64,000 bases of DNA. Source: CAYPKG01 sp964411275. GTDB lineage: Bacteria > Bacillota > Clostridia > Christensenellales > CAG-138. The number at the start of each line of letters is the position of its first letter. The stretch's first letter is position 1. The stretch covers positions 28,456-92,455 of the forward strand of contig CAYPKG010000005.1 in assembly GCA_964411275.1 (NCBI GenBank). The letters run 5' to 3'. Position numbers and translations under genes: made by a program. The notes under the pieces were generated by a model. It was not told the DNA's origin. It saw nothing but the letters and a program-made list of their open reading frames with translations, and did not search any database. Of this stretch, positions 25,747 through 34,015 are shown in pieces.

Positions 25747-26706
25747 TTGCAAGGCGATTTCTTTTTGACAACATGGGTATTGCAGGGCATGCGCTGGCTA
25801 AACGCCAATGTGACCGGCGGGCACATTGTGCTCACCATCATCATTTCAACCATTCTGGTGCGCTTGATTTCCCTGTTTGGGGATATCAAGTCCCGCAAAT
25901 CCAACATGAAGATGCAGGCCATTCAGCCGGAAATACAGCGTCTGCAAAAAAAGTACAAGGACAACCCGCAAAAAATGCAGATGGCCCAGAGAAAGCTCAT
26001 GAAAGACCGGGGGGTTTCCATGTTCGGCGGCTGCCTCCCGATGCTCATTATGATGCCCCTGATATTCTGCTTTATCGCGGCCTTCCGGTTCTGGGGATAT
26101 GAGCAGATGGTCCGCGCGCTGCTGGAGCTGAATGAGACCGGTTCTTCTGAGCTGTTCAGCAGCTTTAAGTTCCTGTGGGTGAACAACATTTGGCAGGCGG
26201 ACAACGGCACGCTGCCTGTTGTGATGGAGGCGACGCAATTTTTGAAAATACCGGAGTTATCTAAGCTTTTGTATTTTCAGGAGAACCCGGCGGCGTTTGA
26301 AACGTTCAAAAACCTCGGGCTTCTTGTCAGCGACCCCAAGAATATCCCACAGTCCGCCATCGATACCTACAACCGCCTGATCGCGCCAATTGCGGCACAG
26401 TATCAGGGATATAGCAACGGCTGGTTTATCCTGCCCATCCTGGCCGGCGGCACCACGTTCTTGTCCAGCAAGATTATGCAAAAGGGACAGCCCAAACCCG
26501 CCCAGGGCGCCGCAGACACTGCCCAGAGCATGAACAAGACCATGACGTATCTCATGCCTGCCATGTCGGTGTTTTTCTGCCTGACGTCCAACGCGGCATT
26601 TGCCGTTTACTGGACCATCAGCAACGTTGTGTCCTCAATATCAAATTACTTTGTCAACAAGGCGCTCATGCCTAAAGAAGTGTCCACGGAGGTACAGGAA
26701 AAATGA
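25747..26706 (+). CDS. yidC: Membrane protein insertase YidC/Oxa1
   Basis: 319 aa from TTG 25747, with AAGGAGG upstream. It lacks a clear lipobox. The 60KD_IMP core begins near residue 25 (HIVLTIIISTILVRLISL), with the positively charged cytosolic loop QRLQKKYKDNPQKMQMAQRK, SMFGGCLPMLIMMPL, and C-terminal spans ending in AVYWTISNVVSSISNYF. A loop of about 90 aa sits between TM2 and TM3. It inserts proteins into the membrane, alone or with SecYEG. Translationally linked to jag (ATGA overlap). Confidence 0.95.
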   Translation: MQGDFFLTTWVLQGMRWLNANVTGGHIVLTIIISTILVRLISLFGDIKSRKSNMKMQAIQPEIQRLQKKYKDNPQKMQMAQRKLMKDRGVSMFGGCLPMLIMMPLIFCFIAAFRFWGYEQMVRALLELNETGSSELFSSFKFLWVNNIWQADNGTLPVVMEATQFLKIPELSKLLYFQENPAAFETFKNLGLLVSDPKNIPQSAIDTYNRLIAPIAAQYQGYSNGWFILPILAGGTTFLSSKIMQKGQPKPAQGAADTAQSMNKTMTYLMPAMSVFFCLTSNAAFAVYWTISNVVSSISNYFVNKALMPKEVSTEVQEK

Positions 26707-27533
26707 GATCAATGGAGTTTACCGGACGGTCCGTCGACGAGGCCGTATTCCACGGATTGCAGGAAATGGGGGTCTCCATCGATCAGGTGGAAATTGAAAC
26801 GCTGCAGATGGAATTTAAGGGACTGTTCGGCATCGGTTCGAAAATGGCGCGGGTGCGCCTGACGGAAAAGATGGAGGAGGAGACCCTCCCAGAAACAGAG
26901 AGTTTTCGCCCCGAGCCCAATCAACGGGTGGAACGCCCCCGCCGGGAGCAGGGGGAACGCCGCAGCCGCGGCGACCGCGGCGACCGCCTGGAGCGCAGAC
27001 CGCGGGAGCGGGAGGAATATCAGCGTGAAGAGAGGCAGCCAAGAGAGGAATTGCCCCAGTATGATTACACGCTGGAGGCGGCAAAGGATCTGCCTGCCGC
27101 AGAATTCTTACAGGAGTTGCTGGAGAAAATGGGCGTACAGGCGCAGGTGCTTGCCTGCATCACGGAGGACGGCCTGCGGCTTCGGATCGACAGCAGTTCG
27201 ATGGGTATCCTGATCGGCCGCCGGGGGGAGACATTGGATGCGATGCAGTATATCACCTCTTTGGTAGTCAATCGCAACCGGAAGCAGGAGGGGTATCTGC
27301 GGGTGACGCTGGATACCGAGGATTACCGCAACAAGCGGGAGGAAACCCTGCGCCGCTTGGCCCGCAAGCAGGCCAGCCGTGTCAAAGCCTCCGGCCGAAG
27401 CGTTGCGCTGGAGCCCATGAATCCCTATGAGCGCCGGGTGCTGCACGCGACGTTGCAGACCAACCCCTATGTCACCACCCACAGCGAGGGCGAGGAGCCC
27501 AACCGCCGGGTCGTGATCGAGCCGAAACACTAA
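26703..27533 (+). CDS. jag: RNA-binding protein Jag/KhpB
   Basis: 276 aa. The order is a Jag_N domain (FTGRSVDEAVFHGLQEMGV, about 1-50), a long Arg/Glu-rich disordered linker (about 60-115), a KH domain with GILIGRRGETLDAMQ, and an R3H domain (RKQASRVKASGRSVALEPM). It binds RNA with KhpA and affects cell elongation and sporulation in relatives. mnmE, which usually follows, is absent; repeats start 10 bp downstream. Confidence 0.93.
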   Translation: MRSMEFTGRSVDEAVFHGLQEMGVSIDQVEIETLQMEFKGLFGIGSKMARVRLTEKMEEETLPETESFRPEPNQRVERPRREQGERRSRGDRGDRLERRPREREEYQREERQPREELPQYDYTLEAAKDLPAAEFLQELLEKMGVQAQVLACITEDGLRLRIDSSSMGILIGRRGETLDAMQYITSLVVNRNRKQEGYLRVTLDTEDYRNKREETLRRLARKQASRVKASGRSVALEPMNPYERRVLHATLQTNPYVTTHSEGEEPNRRVVIEPKH

Positions 27534-27542
27534 ATCTAATGC

Positions 27543-27600
27543 CATCGACAAAGCCAAGGCTTTGTCGATGGGGTCACTGCGGTGGGTTTTCCACGACCTC
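27543..27600. repeat. Copy 2 of the palindrome-led intergenic repeat
   Basis: ATCGACAAAGCC-AA-GGCTTTGTCGAT (a perfect 12-bp palindrome) followed by GGGGTCACTGCGGTGGGTTTTCC. It may double as the terminator of the yidC-jag operon. A trace of the same hairpin (GGGCTTTGTCGATGGA) ends the repeat field near 35450-35464. Confidence 0.7.
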
Positions 27601-27640
27601 GGACGATTGCATCGTCTGTCGGCCTTGCTCCATGCAAGGT

Positions 27641-27714
27641 GTCAAAATCACCGCACACAAGGTGAATTGCCGCGAAGCGGAGAGGGCACCCTGGGGTGTG
27701 TCGCTGATTTTGAC
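27641..27714. repeat. Palindromic core-repeat unit A
   Basis: Outer arms GTCAAAATCA and TGATTTTGAC pair perfectly. The interior holds the conserved core AAGGTGAATTGCCGC...CACCCTGGGGTGTGT found also near 35.2-35.3 and 59.2-59.4 kb. No coding potential. Confidence 0.75.
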
Positions 27715-27825
27715 AGATTTTATTCTGCCCATTGCATTTTTGAAGTGGCAAATACCGCGCTTTAGATCATCAAAAAAATAGGTGGCAAAATGCTTCGGCA
27801 TTTTGCCACCTGTGTCTTTCTCAAT

Positions 27826-28671
27826 TTACCGGTCGGTAGCTTCTTCGACCTTTTTGATGTATGCGTTTTGCAGCGCCCGGGCCACGTCCATGCCCCGTCC
27901 GCCCACCGGCGTTCCATCCACTGTGCAGGCGCAGGCGCCATGGTCGGAGGAGCTGGTCACCATGATCTCGTCTGCGGCCATCATCTCCTCAATGGTAAAC
28001 GCTTCCTCCCTGGTGGGGATGCCAAGGCCCTTCGCAAGCTCCAGCATGTGCTTGCGGGTGATGCCGGGCAGCAGGAGGTTGCTTAGCGGCGCAGTGCGCA
28101 GCACGCCCTGTTCAATGATAAACAGATTGGAGCTGGAGCACTCGGTTACCACGCCGTCCCGATGCAGCACTGTTTCCATACAGCCGTTTTCTTTGGCATA
28201 TTGGGCGGCCATCACGCCGGGGATCAGGTTCAGTGACTTGATGTTGCAATGTAGCCAACGGGTATCAGGCATTATCATCAGCGGGTATTTGACGAACACG
28301 TCCCGCCTGTAATGCTCTGCCGCAAACAGCATGAGGCTGGGCTTAACATCCCCCTCGGGGAATGCGTGCACCCTGGGGGAGATGCCCCGGGTGACCTGAA
28401 AGTAAATGATCATTTCCTTGGCGTCCACCCGCTTTGCGGCCTCCGCAATTAACGCGCTCAGTTCCTCGCGGGGCATGGGCATGGGGATGCGCATAAATGA
28501 CAGGCTGTTTTCCAGCCGGTCGAGGTGCTCCTCCGCCGCGAAGGGGATCTGGTTGCGGGCGAAAACCGCCTCGTATACCCCGTCGCCAAAGTAATAACCC
28601 CGGTCGTTGATCGGGATTACCGCCTCGTCCCGGGTACAGAATTTTCCGTTATAATATCCAATCTCTTTCAT
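27826..28671 (-). CDS. dat: D-amino-acid aminotransferase (class IV)
   Basis: 281 aa from ATG 28671, with GGAGAGG 5 nt upstream; a TTG at 28698 lies inside cysK. Fold-type IV PLP motifs are visible: GYYNGKF, DRGYYFGDGVYE, FQVTRG, NIKSLNLIPGV (the catalytic Lys) and TECSSSNLF (PLP phosphate). The SR-type contacts and overall length match D-alanine aminotransferase, which makes D-glutamate for peptidoglycan; branched-chain or aminodeoxychorismate enzymes are the alternatives. Third gene of the leftward unit after the kinase-like gene and cysK. Confidence 0.85.
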   Translation of the reverse strand: MKEIGYYNGKFCTRDEAVIPINDRGYYFGDGVYEAVFARNQIPFAAEEHLDRLENSLSFMRIPMPMPREELSALIAEAAKRVDAKEMIIYFQVTRGISPRVHAFPEGDVKPSLMLFAAEHYRRDVFVKYPLMIMPDTRWLHCNIKSLNLIPGVMAAQYAKENGCMETVLHRDGVVTECSSSNLFIIEQGVLRTAPLSNLLLPGITRKHMLELAKGLGIPTREEAFTIEEMMAADEIMVTSSSDHGACACTVDGTPVGGRGMDVARALQNAYIKKVEEATDR

Positions 28672-28687
28672 TTTACCTCTCCTCAAT

Positions 28688-29614
28688 TCAGCCTTCAAAT
28701 ACTCCGGTGCTCAAATACCGTTCGCCGCTGTCCGGCAATAGCGCTACGACTGTCTTGCCCATAAATTCGGCCTCCTGACACATCGCCAGCGCCGCCATCA
28801 GCGCCGCGCCGCTGCTGATGCCACAGAACAGCCCCTCTTCCCGGACAAGCCGCCGGGCCCCTTCATAAGCGTCCTCGCCGGAAATGGCAATGATGCGGTC
28901 CACGCATGACCGGTCCAGGAGCTTTGGCACGAAGTTTGGGCCAATCCCCTGTATCTTATGGGGGCCAACTTTCCCTTCGGACAGCAACGGGCTTTCCGCA
29001 GGCTCTACCGCCACACAGAGTATATTCGGATTTTGCTCCTTCAAATACCGGGCGGTGCCTGTGATGGTGCCGCCGGTTCCCACGCAGGCCACAAACACAT
29101 CCACTTTGCCCTGTGTGTTCCGCCAGATTTCCGGGCCGGTGGTTTCATAATGGGCCAATGCGTTGGCCGGGTTTTCAAACTGCCCCAGTATAACCGCACC
29201 GGGTGTTTGCTCCCGCAGTTGCTCCGATTGTGCTACCGCGGCGCCCATGCCGCCCTCTCCCGGGGTCAGCACGAGGGTTGCCCCAAGCGCACGCAGGAGG
29301 GACTTGCGCTCCTCGCTCATGCTCTCGGGCATTGTCAGTATCAGCCGGTATCCCAATACGCCGCATTGATACGCCAGGCCAACGCCGGTGTTGCCGCTGG
29401 TGGGCTCGATGACGATGCCGCCAGGCTGCAAAATGCCCCTGTTGGCCGCGTCGCGCAGCATATACAGCGCCGCCCGGTCTTTGGAACTGCCAAGGGGATT
29501 TCGCCCCTCGGTTTTGCAATACAGCCTCGCCTTCAGGCGGTAAGCTTCTTCCATGCGCCGCGCTTCGATGAGGGGCGTATTTCCGATTGTGGACAGGACA
29601 CTGTCAAAAACCAT
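28688..29614 (-). CDS. cysK: Cysteine synthase (O-acetylserine sulfhydrylase)
   Basis: 308 aa from ATG 29614, with GGAGG 5 nt upstream. PLP fold-type II motifs are clear: IGNTPLIEA, GRNPLGSSKDRAA (catalytic Lys), EPTSGNTGVGLA, GTGGTITGTARYL and CGISSGAALMA. It makes cysteine from O-acetylserine and sulfide. Position between a glutamate-5-kinase-like gene and dat is unusual and suggests a joint amino-acid role. Confidence 0.93.
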   Translation of the reverse strand: MVFDSVLSTIGNTPLIEARRMEEAYRLKARLYCKTEGRNPLGSSKDRAALYMLRDAANRGILQPGGIVIEPTSGNTGVGLAYQCGVLGYRLILTMPESMSEERKSLLRALGATLVLTPGEGGMGAAVAQSEQLREQTPGAVILGQFENPANALAHYETTGPEIWRNTQGKVDVFVACVGTGGTITGTARYLKEQNPNILCVAVEPAESPLLSEGKVGPHKIQGIGPNFVPKLLDRSCVDRIIAISGEDAYEGARRLVREEGLFCGISSGAALMAALAMCQEAEFMGKTVVALLPDSGERYLSTGVFEG

Positions 29615-29647
29615 AGTTGCCTCCACTTTCTATATAAATTTATTAAA

Positions 29648-30475
29648 CTATCTAACCCGAAAGATCGTTCGCTTGCATGTCCCGGCAATGGTATTGGACA
29701 GGCGGCAGCGTCCGTTTGCGATGATGACGGTGGTTCCCTGGAGCACCGGCTCTTTGATAAAGTCCAGCTTAGCCTTCGCGCCGCTGGCCCCCGCCCGGCT
29801 CGCCCCCTCGCAGCATTTTTGCAGCTCCTCAATGGCGGCGACAACTTCCTCTGGATTTTTGCCCTCCACCGCTTCCACCAGCGTGGAAGGATCGTGGGGG
29901 TCCCGGTAAATCCCATCTACTGAGGTAAATATCACGAGATACTTCGCGTGTACCAATGTGGTGATTACGCTTGCGGTCTCGTCGTTGTCGATGCATTCCA
30001 CAACGGGCGCGCCATGCTGCCGAAGATTGATGATTTCCCAGCGCCTGTTTTCCTCCATGGATACTGGATCGTTATAGTTGATGATGGGCACCGCGCCCTG
30101 GGTCGCGCAGCGCAGGAGAAAACGGCGGATGTGCTCCCGCTTTTCCGGATCGTTGAAATGGGTGTGCTCCACCAGCAGCTGCCTTACGCTGTACTGCCCG
30201 GGGATAAACTGCCGGTACTGGTTCATCAATATTGCCTGCCCCTGGGCGGCGTAGTCCGTCTTGATGTCCTCTTTGTCGCCGATCAGCTCCCGCCCGTTGC
30301 GCTTGATGTAATCCAGCCTTCCGATTTCCACAGCGCCGGAGCTCACCCAGATGATCCCAGGCCTTAGTTCCGCCCCCAGCCGGCTAAAAATATTGTAATC
30401 AATATCGTTGTCCGCCGGGCGGATCAGCGCCATGGAGCCGATTTTGCCCACGATTTCATAATCGAATTTGGTCAT
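29648..30475 (-). CDS. Amino-acid kinase family protein, glutamate 5-kinase-like
   Basis: 275 aa. The N-terminus EIVGKIGSMALI corresponds to the VVKIGSS loop of ProB. SSGAVEIGRLDY, AAQGQAILMNQY, PIINYND and ECIDNDETASVI follow the glutamate-5-kinase order, and SGAKAKLDFI resembles its GGMxTKL loop. The PUA domain is absent and the glycine-rich strand is divergent, so the substrate may not be glutamate. AAGGAGG precedes the ATG. First gene of the operon behind a structured leader; proA is not nearby. Confidence 0.65.
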   Translation of the reverse strand: MTKFDYEIVGKIGSMALIRPADNDIDYNIFSRLGAELRPGIIWVSSGAVEIGRLDYIKRNGRELIGDKEDIKTDYAAQGQAILMNQYRQFIPGQYSVRQLLVEHTHFNDPEKREHIRRFLLRCATQGAVPIINYNDPVSMEENRRWEIINLRQHGAPVVECIDNDETASVITTLVHAKYLVIFTSVDGIYRDPHDPSTLVEAVEGKNPEEVVAAIEELQKCCEGASRAGASGAKAKLDFIKEPVLQGTTVIIANGRCRLSNTIAGTCKRTIFRVR

Positions 30476-30597
30476 GCTTGCCTCCTTAGCTTCTGACTAC
30501 AAAAAGCAGCCCCGCATCCAACTTGGGATGAAGGCCGCAAGCATCCGCAGTCGCCCCGTTTCACGGGGAATATTTCTCAACCCTTGCGGTTGCTGCT
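30476..30597 (-). promoter_or_regulatory. Structured 5' leader RNA, candidate cis-regulatory element
   Basis: The predicted transcript starts near 30590-30595. On the RNA strand: AGCAGC (30597-30592) pairs with GCTGCT (30510-30505) just before a T-run; CCGCAA (30589-30584) can pair with TTGCGG (30540-30535) or, over five of those bases, with TGCGG (30549-30545); CCCCGT-GAA-ACGGGG (30568-30554) is a hairpin; CATCC/GGATG (30530-30515) is another. It is not a T-box and matches no riboswitch I know. Confidence 0.5.
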
Positions 30598-30627
30598 ATC
30601 ATAGCGCACGGGGAGGCGGGTTGTCAA
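30598..30627 (-). promoter_or_regulatory. Promoter of the kinase-cysK-dat operon
   Basis: Minus strand TTGACA (30627-30622), 18-nt spacer, TATGAT (30603-30598). Confidence 0.8.
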
Positions 30628-30734
30628 TGCTTCCGGCACATGGCAACCGCTGATGAATTCATGCAAAATGCTCCCGCAAATCCGCCCGCCTTAATTCTTC
30701 ATGGGCTACAAGGAAAGATGATACTCTTTTGCTA

Positions 30735-30786
30735 TTTACAATTCTCAATAAAGGATTATAATAGGGGTAGGAATTCGCTATAGCGA
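30735..30786 (+). promoter_or_regulatory. Promoter and palindromic site upstream of the sigma-like gene
   Basis: TTTACA 30735-30740, 16-nt spacer, TATAAT 30757-30762. A perfect 12-bp palindrome TCGCTATAGCGA (30775-30786) lies downstream of the -10, where a repressor could block transcription. Confidence 0.6.
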
Positions 30787-30802
30787 TAATTTGGAGGAGA
30801 AT

Positions 30803-31411
30803 ATGGACAATCACGAATGTATCCTGCGTTGGCGGCAGGGGGAGGAAGAAATGCTGGGATTGCTTGTGGATAAAAACATGCCGCTGATTAAAAAACTTGC
30901 GGGGCGGTATGTGTTTTCGGCTCATTGGGACCCGGCGGTGAGTTGGGAGGATCTCTTGCAGACGGCCACGATGGGGCTGATCGAGGCGGCCTACGACTGG
31001 CAGCCGGAGCGGGGGAGCTTTGCCGCCCTGGCCTGGATTAAAATGCGAAAGGCGCTGAGTGCGACGCTGCCCAACCGGAAAGGCGAGGTTCTTTTTTGCG
31101 AGCTGAAGGAGCCGGTGCCCGCCCCCGGCAGTGATCCGCTGGAGCAAATACTGGAGCGGGAAGCCAATAGCGCTGTGGGAGAGGCGCTTTCCCAATCCGG
31201 CGTCACTTTGGAGGAGGCCGAACGCGACCCGGCGGCGCTTTCCAACCTGCGCAGCAGCAGGCGCGTCAAAGGGCTTTGGGAGATGTATACCGGCGCGCCC
31301 TGGCAGCACAAATCCTTTCAGGATTGGAAAAACACCCGGGATAGCGCCACGGAAGCCGCTGCCATGAGACGGGAAAAATTAAAAGGGCGTATGGGTTTTC
31401 ACAAAGGATGA
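30803..31411 (+). CDS. Sigma-70 region-2-like protein lacking region 4
   Basis: 202 aa from ATG 30803, with GGAGG 6 nt upstream. The stretch WEDLLQTATMGLIEAAYDW, then RGSFAALAWIKMRKAL, is the region 2 core that binds RNA polymerase and the -10 box. The rest (about 95-202) has no HTH of region 4; it is acidic, then basic (NLRSSRRVKGLWEMY, RREKLKGRMG). I cannot assign it to a known sigma group. It may be a specialised or phage-derived sigma factor or a sigma-like regulator. It stands alone with its own promoter. Confidence 0.6.
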   Translation: MDNHECILRWRQGEEEMLGLLVDKNMPLIKKLAGRYVFSAHWDPAVSWEDLLQTATMGLIEAAYDWQPERGSFAALAWIKMRKALSATLPNRKGEVLFCELKEPVPAPGSDPLEQILEREANSAVGEALSQSGVTLEEAERDPAALSNLRSSRRVKGLWEMYTGAPWQHKSFQDWKNTRDSATEAAAMRREKLKGRMGFHKG

Positions 31412-31521
31412 TAGCTTCACGGCGCCGATGGCTATTTTCAAATGGCATAAAGGGGCGCTTCTGCCGCCAAACTATACCTGTTCTTGATAAGAGAGCGATT
31501 ATAGAAGGAGGTACTGTAAAG

Positions 31522-31692
31522 ATGGAAAGCAAATACGGAAAGCAGGCCATCGGCTGCGAAGTGACCAGTTGCCGGTATAACAGACAGGGCAACGAATGCG
31601 AACTCTCCCGTATCGAGGTCATGCCCTGCCATGGCGTTCACGACGGTGAAGCTTCCAACGAAAGCCTCTGCGGTTCCTATCGCGTTAAGTAG
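31522..31692 (+). CDS. DUF1540 small Cys-rich protein
   Basis: 56 aa from ATG 31522, with AGGAGG about 10 nt upstream. CEVTSCRYNRQGNEC...SLCGSYRVK holds the conserved four-cysteine pattern of DUF1540 proteins, probably a small metal-binding fold. Common in sporulating Clostridia; function unknown. Confidence 0.8.
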   Translation: MESKYGKQAIGCEVTSCRYNRQGNECELSRIEVMPCHGVHDGEASNESLCGSYRVK

Positions 31693-31717
31693 GCTTGGAC
31701 GAAAACAGTATCATGAG

Positions 31718-31757
31718 CGCAAAGGGCTGCTGAAATAGGCGGCCTTTTGCGTTTTAT
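31718..31757 (+). terminator. Intrinsic terminator after the DUF1540 gene
   Basis: CGCAAAGG pairs with CCTTTTGCG with internal GCnGC pairing, followed by TTTTATT. Confidence 0.7.
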
Positions 31758-31777
31758 TATGAGCGGCGGCTCACCAC

Positions 31778-31806
31778 TTGTGCGAACGGGTGGCAACGAT
31801 TATAAT
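31778..31806 (+). promoter_or_regulatory. Promoter of the E2-like/hisF pair
   Basis: TTGTGC 31778-31783, 17-nt spacer, TATAAT 31801-31806. Confidence 0.65.
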
Positions 31807-31870
31807 AAATTCAAATACCTGTTGGTGAAACAAAGCGAATGATTTTTTACCAACGGAGGGGAGTATCGAT

Positions 31871-32710
31871 ATGCGCGCAGACGGCCAGGTCATCAAAAAA
31901 ATGCCGGCATTCGGCCGGATTTTCCCATATATTATGAGCGCGCGCCATGACAGCCAGAATTTTTTTCGGGCTGACATAGACGCGGCGCCAATCGACGCGT
32001 TTATCAACCGCTGGCGCAAGGAGGGCGTGCAAATCACCAGGATGTCGCTGATACTGGCGGCATATGTGCGCCTGGTCAGCCAAAATCCGGCCTTAAACCG
32101 GTTTGTGGTGGGCAAAAAGATTTATGCCCGCAACCATTTCGTGGCGAGCTTTGTTCTGTTAAAAGGGCAATCCTCCGCTGGGGAGGAGACGGTTGTGAAG
32201 GTGCATTTGGACCTTGCGGACAATGTGTTCGAGGTGGCGAAAAAGGTCACGGAGGCGGTGGAGGAAAACCGGAACAAGGCCAATGAAAACGATGTGGACA
32301 GGCTGCTGGGGGGGATTATGCGCATTCCTCTCATCCCATCGCTGATCGTGTCCATCATCAAGGGAATGGACAGGCTGGGGCTGTTGCCCCGGTCTATCAT
32401 AGACGCCTCTCCGTTCCACACAAGCCTGTTTATTTCCAATCTGGCCAGCATCCGCACGAATTATATTTACCATCACCTGTACAACTTTGGCACCACCAGC
32501 GAATTCGTGACATTGGGCCAGCACGTAAAAACCCTGGCGCTTGTGGGCGGCGAGGTTGTAGAAAAGAAGCTGTATCCTCTTGCCATCGTCACGGATGAGC
32601 GGATCTGCCCCGGAGATTATTACGCACGCTGCTTTCGGCAGATGGAGCATCTGTTGAAAAACCCACAGATACTCGAGCAACGGGCGGAACAGGTGTTGAA
32701 AGAGGAGTGA
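31871..32710 (+). CDS. CAT-like/2-oxoacid dehydrogenase E2-fold protein
   Basis: 279 aa, with GGAGGGG before the ATG. The layout (SARHDSQNFFRADIDAAPID, MSLILAAYVRLVSQNPALNRFV, YARNHFVASFVLL, FHTSLFISNLASI) follows the chloramphenicol-acetyltransferase/E2 catalytic fold. Lipoyl and E1/E3-binding domains are missing. The usual active-site HxxxDG is replaced by TDERICPGDYY, so normal acyl transfer is doubtful. Clostridia carry many such stand-alone proteins of unknown role. It ends 2 bp before the hisF-like start and is surely co-translated with it. Confidence 0.65.
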   Translation: MRADGQVIKKMPAFGRIFPYIMSARHDSQNFFRADIDAAPIDAFINRWRKEGVQITRMSLILAAYVRLVSQNPALNRFVVGKKIYARNHFVASFVLLKGQSSAGEETVVKVHLDLADNVFEVAKKVTEAVEENRNKANENDVDRLLGGIMRIPLIPSLIVSIIKGMDRLGLLPRSIIDASPFHTSLFISNLASIRTNYIYHHLYNFGTTSEFVTLGQHVKTLALVGGEVVEKKLYPLAIVTDERICPGDYYARCFRQMEHLLKNPQILEQRAEQVLKEE

Positions 32711-32712
32711 GG

Positions 32713-33492
32713 ATGCAGACTGAAAACATGCTGAAAAAACGCATTATCCCCTGCCTGGACATCCGGGACGGCCGGGTGGTAAAGGGCGTGAATTTCATAA
32801 ATATCCGCGACGCGGGCGACCCTGTGGAGGTGGCGAAGCGGTATGACGGGCAAAAGGCGGACGAGCTGGTGTTTCTTGACATCAACGCCAGCCACGAGGG
32901 CCGTTCCACCGTGATCAATATGGTGGAGCGGGTGGCGGAACAGGTGTCGATCCCATTTACCGTGGGCGGCGGGATTACAGAGCTTGATTGGATCAAACAG
33001 CTGCTGCGCTCCGGCGCGGACAAGGTCAGCCTCAACTCTCCCGCGCTAAACCGCCCCGATTTTGTGGACGAGGCGGCGGACCGCTTTGGCAGCCAGTGCA
33101 TCGTGGTGGCCATCGACTGCAAGCGGCGGCTTGATGGCGGATACACCGTTTACAAAAACGGCGGCCGCATCGACACAAAGAGGGATGCGCTTAAGTGGGC
33201 GCTGGAGGTGGAGCGCAGGGGCGCAGGGGAGATACTGTTGACCAGTATGGACGCGGACGGCACAAAAAACGGATATGATTTGGACATCACCCATATCATA
33301 TCGGAGGCGGTTCATATTCCGGTTATCGCTTCCGGCGGGGCAGGGGCTTTGGAGCATTTTGCTGATGTTTTGTCCCCCGAATGCGGGGCAAGCGCCGCCC
33401 TTGCGGCGTCGCTGTTTCACTTTGGAGAACTGACAATAGACGAGGTGAAAAAACATTGTGCGATGCGGGGCATTCCCATGCGGATGGAATGA
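32713..33492 (+). CDS. hisF: HisF-like imidazole glycerol phosphate synthase cyclase subunit
   Basis: 259 aa from ATG 32713, with GGAG 6 nt upstream; an internal Met (MLKKRIIPCLD) is the alternative start. The TIM barrel has both catalytic aspartates: PCLDIRDGRVVKG and VVAIDCKRRLDGG. Phosphate loops VGGGI, GADKVSLNS, TSMDADGT and IASGGAG are intact. In histidine synthesis HisF works with HisH; neither hisH nor other his genes are here, so this is an orphan copy coupled to the E2-like gene. Confidence 0.88.
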   Translation: MQTENMLKKRIIPCLDIRDGRVVKGVNFINIRDAGDPVEVAKRYDGQKADELVFLDINASHEGRSTVINMVERVAEQVSIPFTVGGGITELDWIKQLLRSGADKVSLNSPALNRPDFVDEAADRFGSQCIVVAIDCKRRLDGGYTVYKNGGRIDTKRDALKWALEVERRGAGEILLTSMDADGTKNGYDLDITHIISEAVHIPVIASGGAGALEHFADVLSPECGASAALAASLFHFGELTIDEVKKHCAMRGIPMRME

Positions 33493-33512
33493 CCTAATAT
33501 TCTAAAGAAACA

Positions 33513-33579
33513 ATCGGGGCTGCAGCGCTAAGTGCATTCCAATATGCTTTGCATGCACTTGGCGCTACAGCCCCTTTGT
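33513..33579. terminator. Long hairpin terminator between hisF and the AbrB gene
   Basis: GGGGCTG/AGCCCC, AGCGC/GCGCT and AAGTGCAT/ATGCACTT arms form one long stem, with T-rich sequence on both sides. It would serve both convergent genes. Confidence 0.75.
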
Positions 33580-33604
33580 TTGCTCCTGTCAAACTGCGAG
33601 AATT

Positions 33605-33853
33605 TTACTTTGATGCTTTGTTGATTTTCTCCAGACATTCATGGCAAATGTTCTTACCATTATAGTGGACAACGTTTATGGCATTGTCACAGAACATACA
33701 TGCTGGGTGGTACTTTTTCAAAATGATGGTATCTTCGTCCACAAATATTTCAATCGAATCCTTAACATCAATGCCCATTGTCCGGCGCAGCTCTATGGGG
33801 ATGACCACCCGCCCCAACGCGTCCATTTTGCGCACAATACCTGTAGATTTCAT
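33605..33853 (-). CDS. AbrB/SpoVT-type transition-state regulator
   Basis: 82 aa. The N-terminal swapped-hairpin DNA-binding domain MKSTGIVRKMDALGRVVIPI...RTMGIDVKDSIEIF is followed by a C-terminal Cys4 segment C-x2-C...C-x2-C (CMFC...CHEC), as in many clostridial AbrB homologues. Such proteins control transition to stationary phase and sporulation. Monocistronic. Confidence 0.93.
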   Translation of the reverse strand: MKSTGIVRKMDALGRVVIPIELRRTMGIDVKDSIEIFVDEDTIILKKYHPACMFCDNAINVVHYNGKNICHECLEKINKASK

Positions 33854-34015
33854 TTCCCTATACCTTCCTATATCTAGTTGGCAAATAACATGATCGGTTG
33901 TGATTTAGCAGCCTGACTTCTCAATAATATACATAAATGATAGAACAAGTCAATAATATTATAAAGTGTTAATAATATTGGAAATAGATACCAGTTCGGA
34001 ATGGAGCGGTTTGCC

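Noticed and set aside
30476..30597. T-box or known riboswitch for the kinase-cysK-dat leader
   Set aside because: No GGGTGGTACCGCG-type T-box sequence and no SAM, lysine, glycine or ykkC consensus could be found; left as unassigned.
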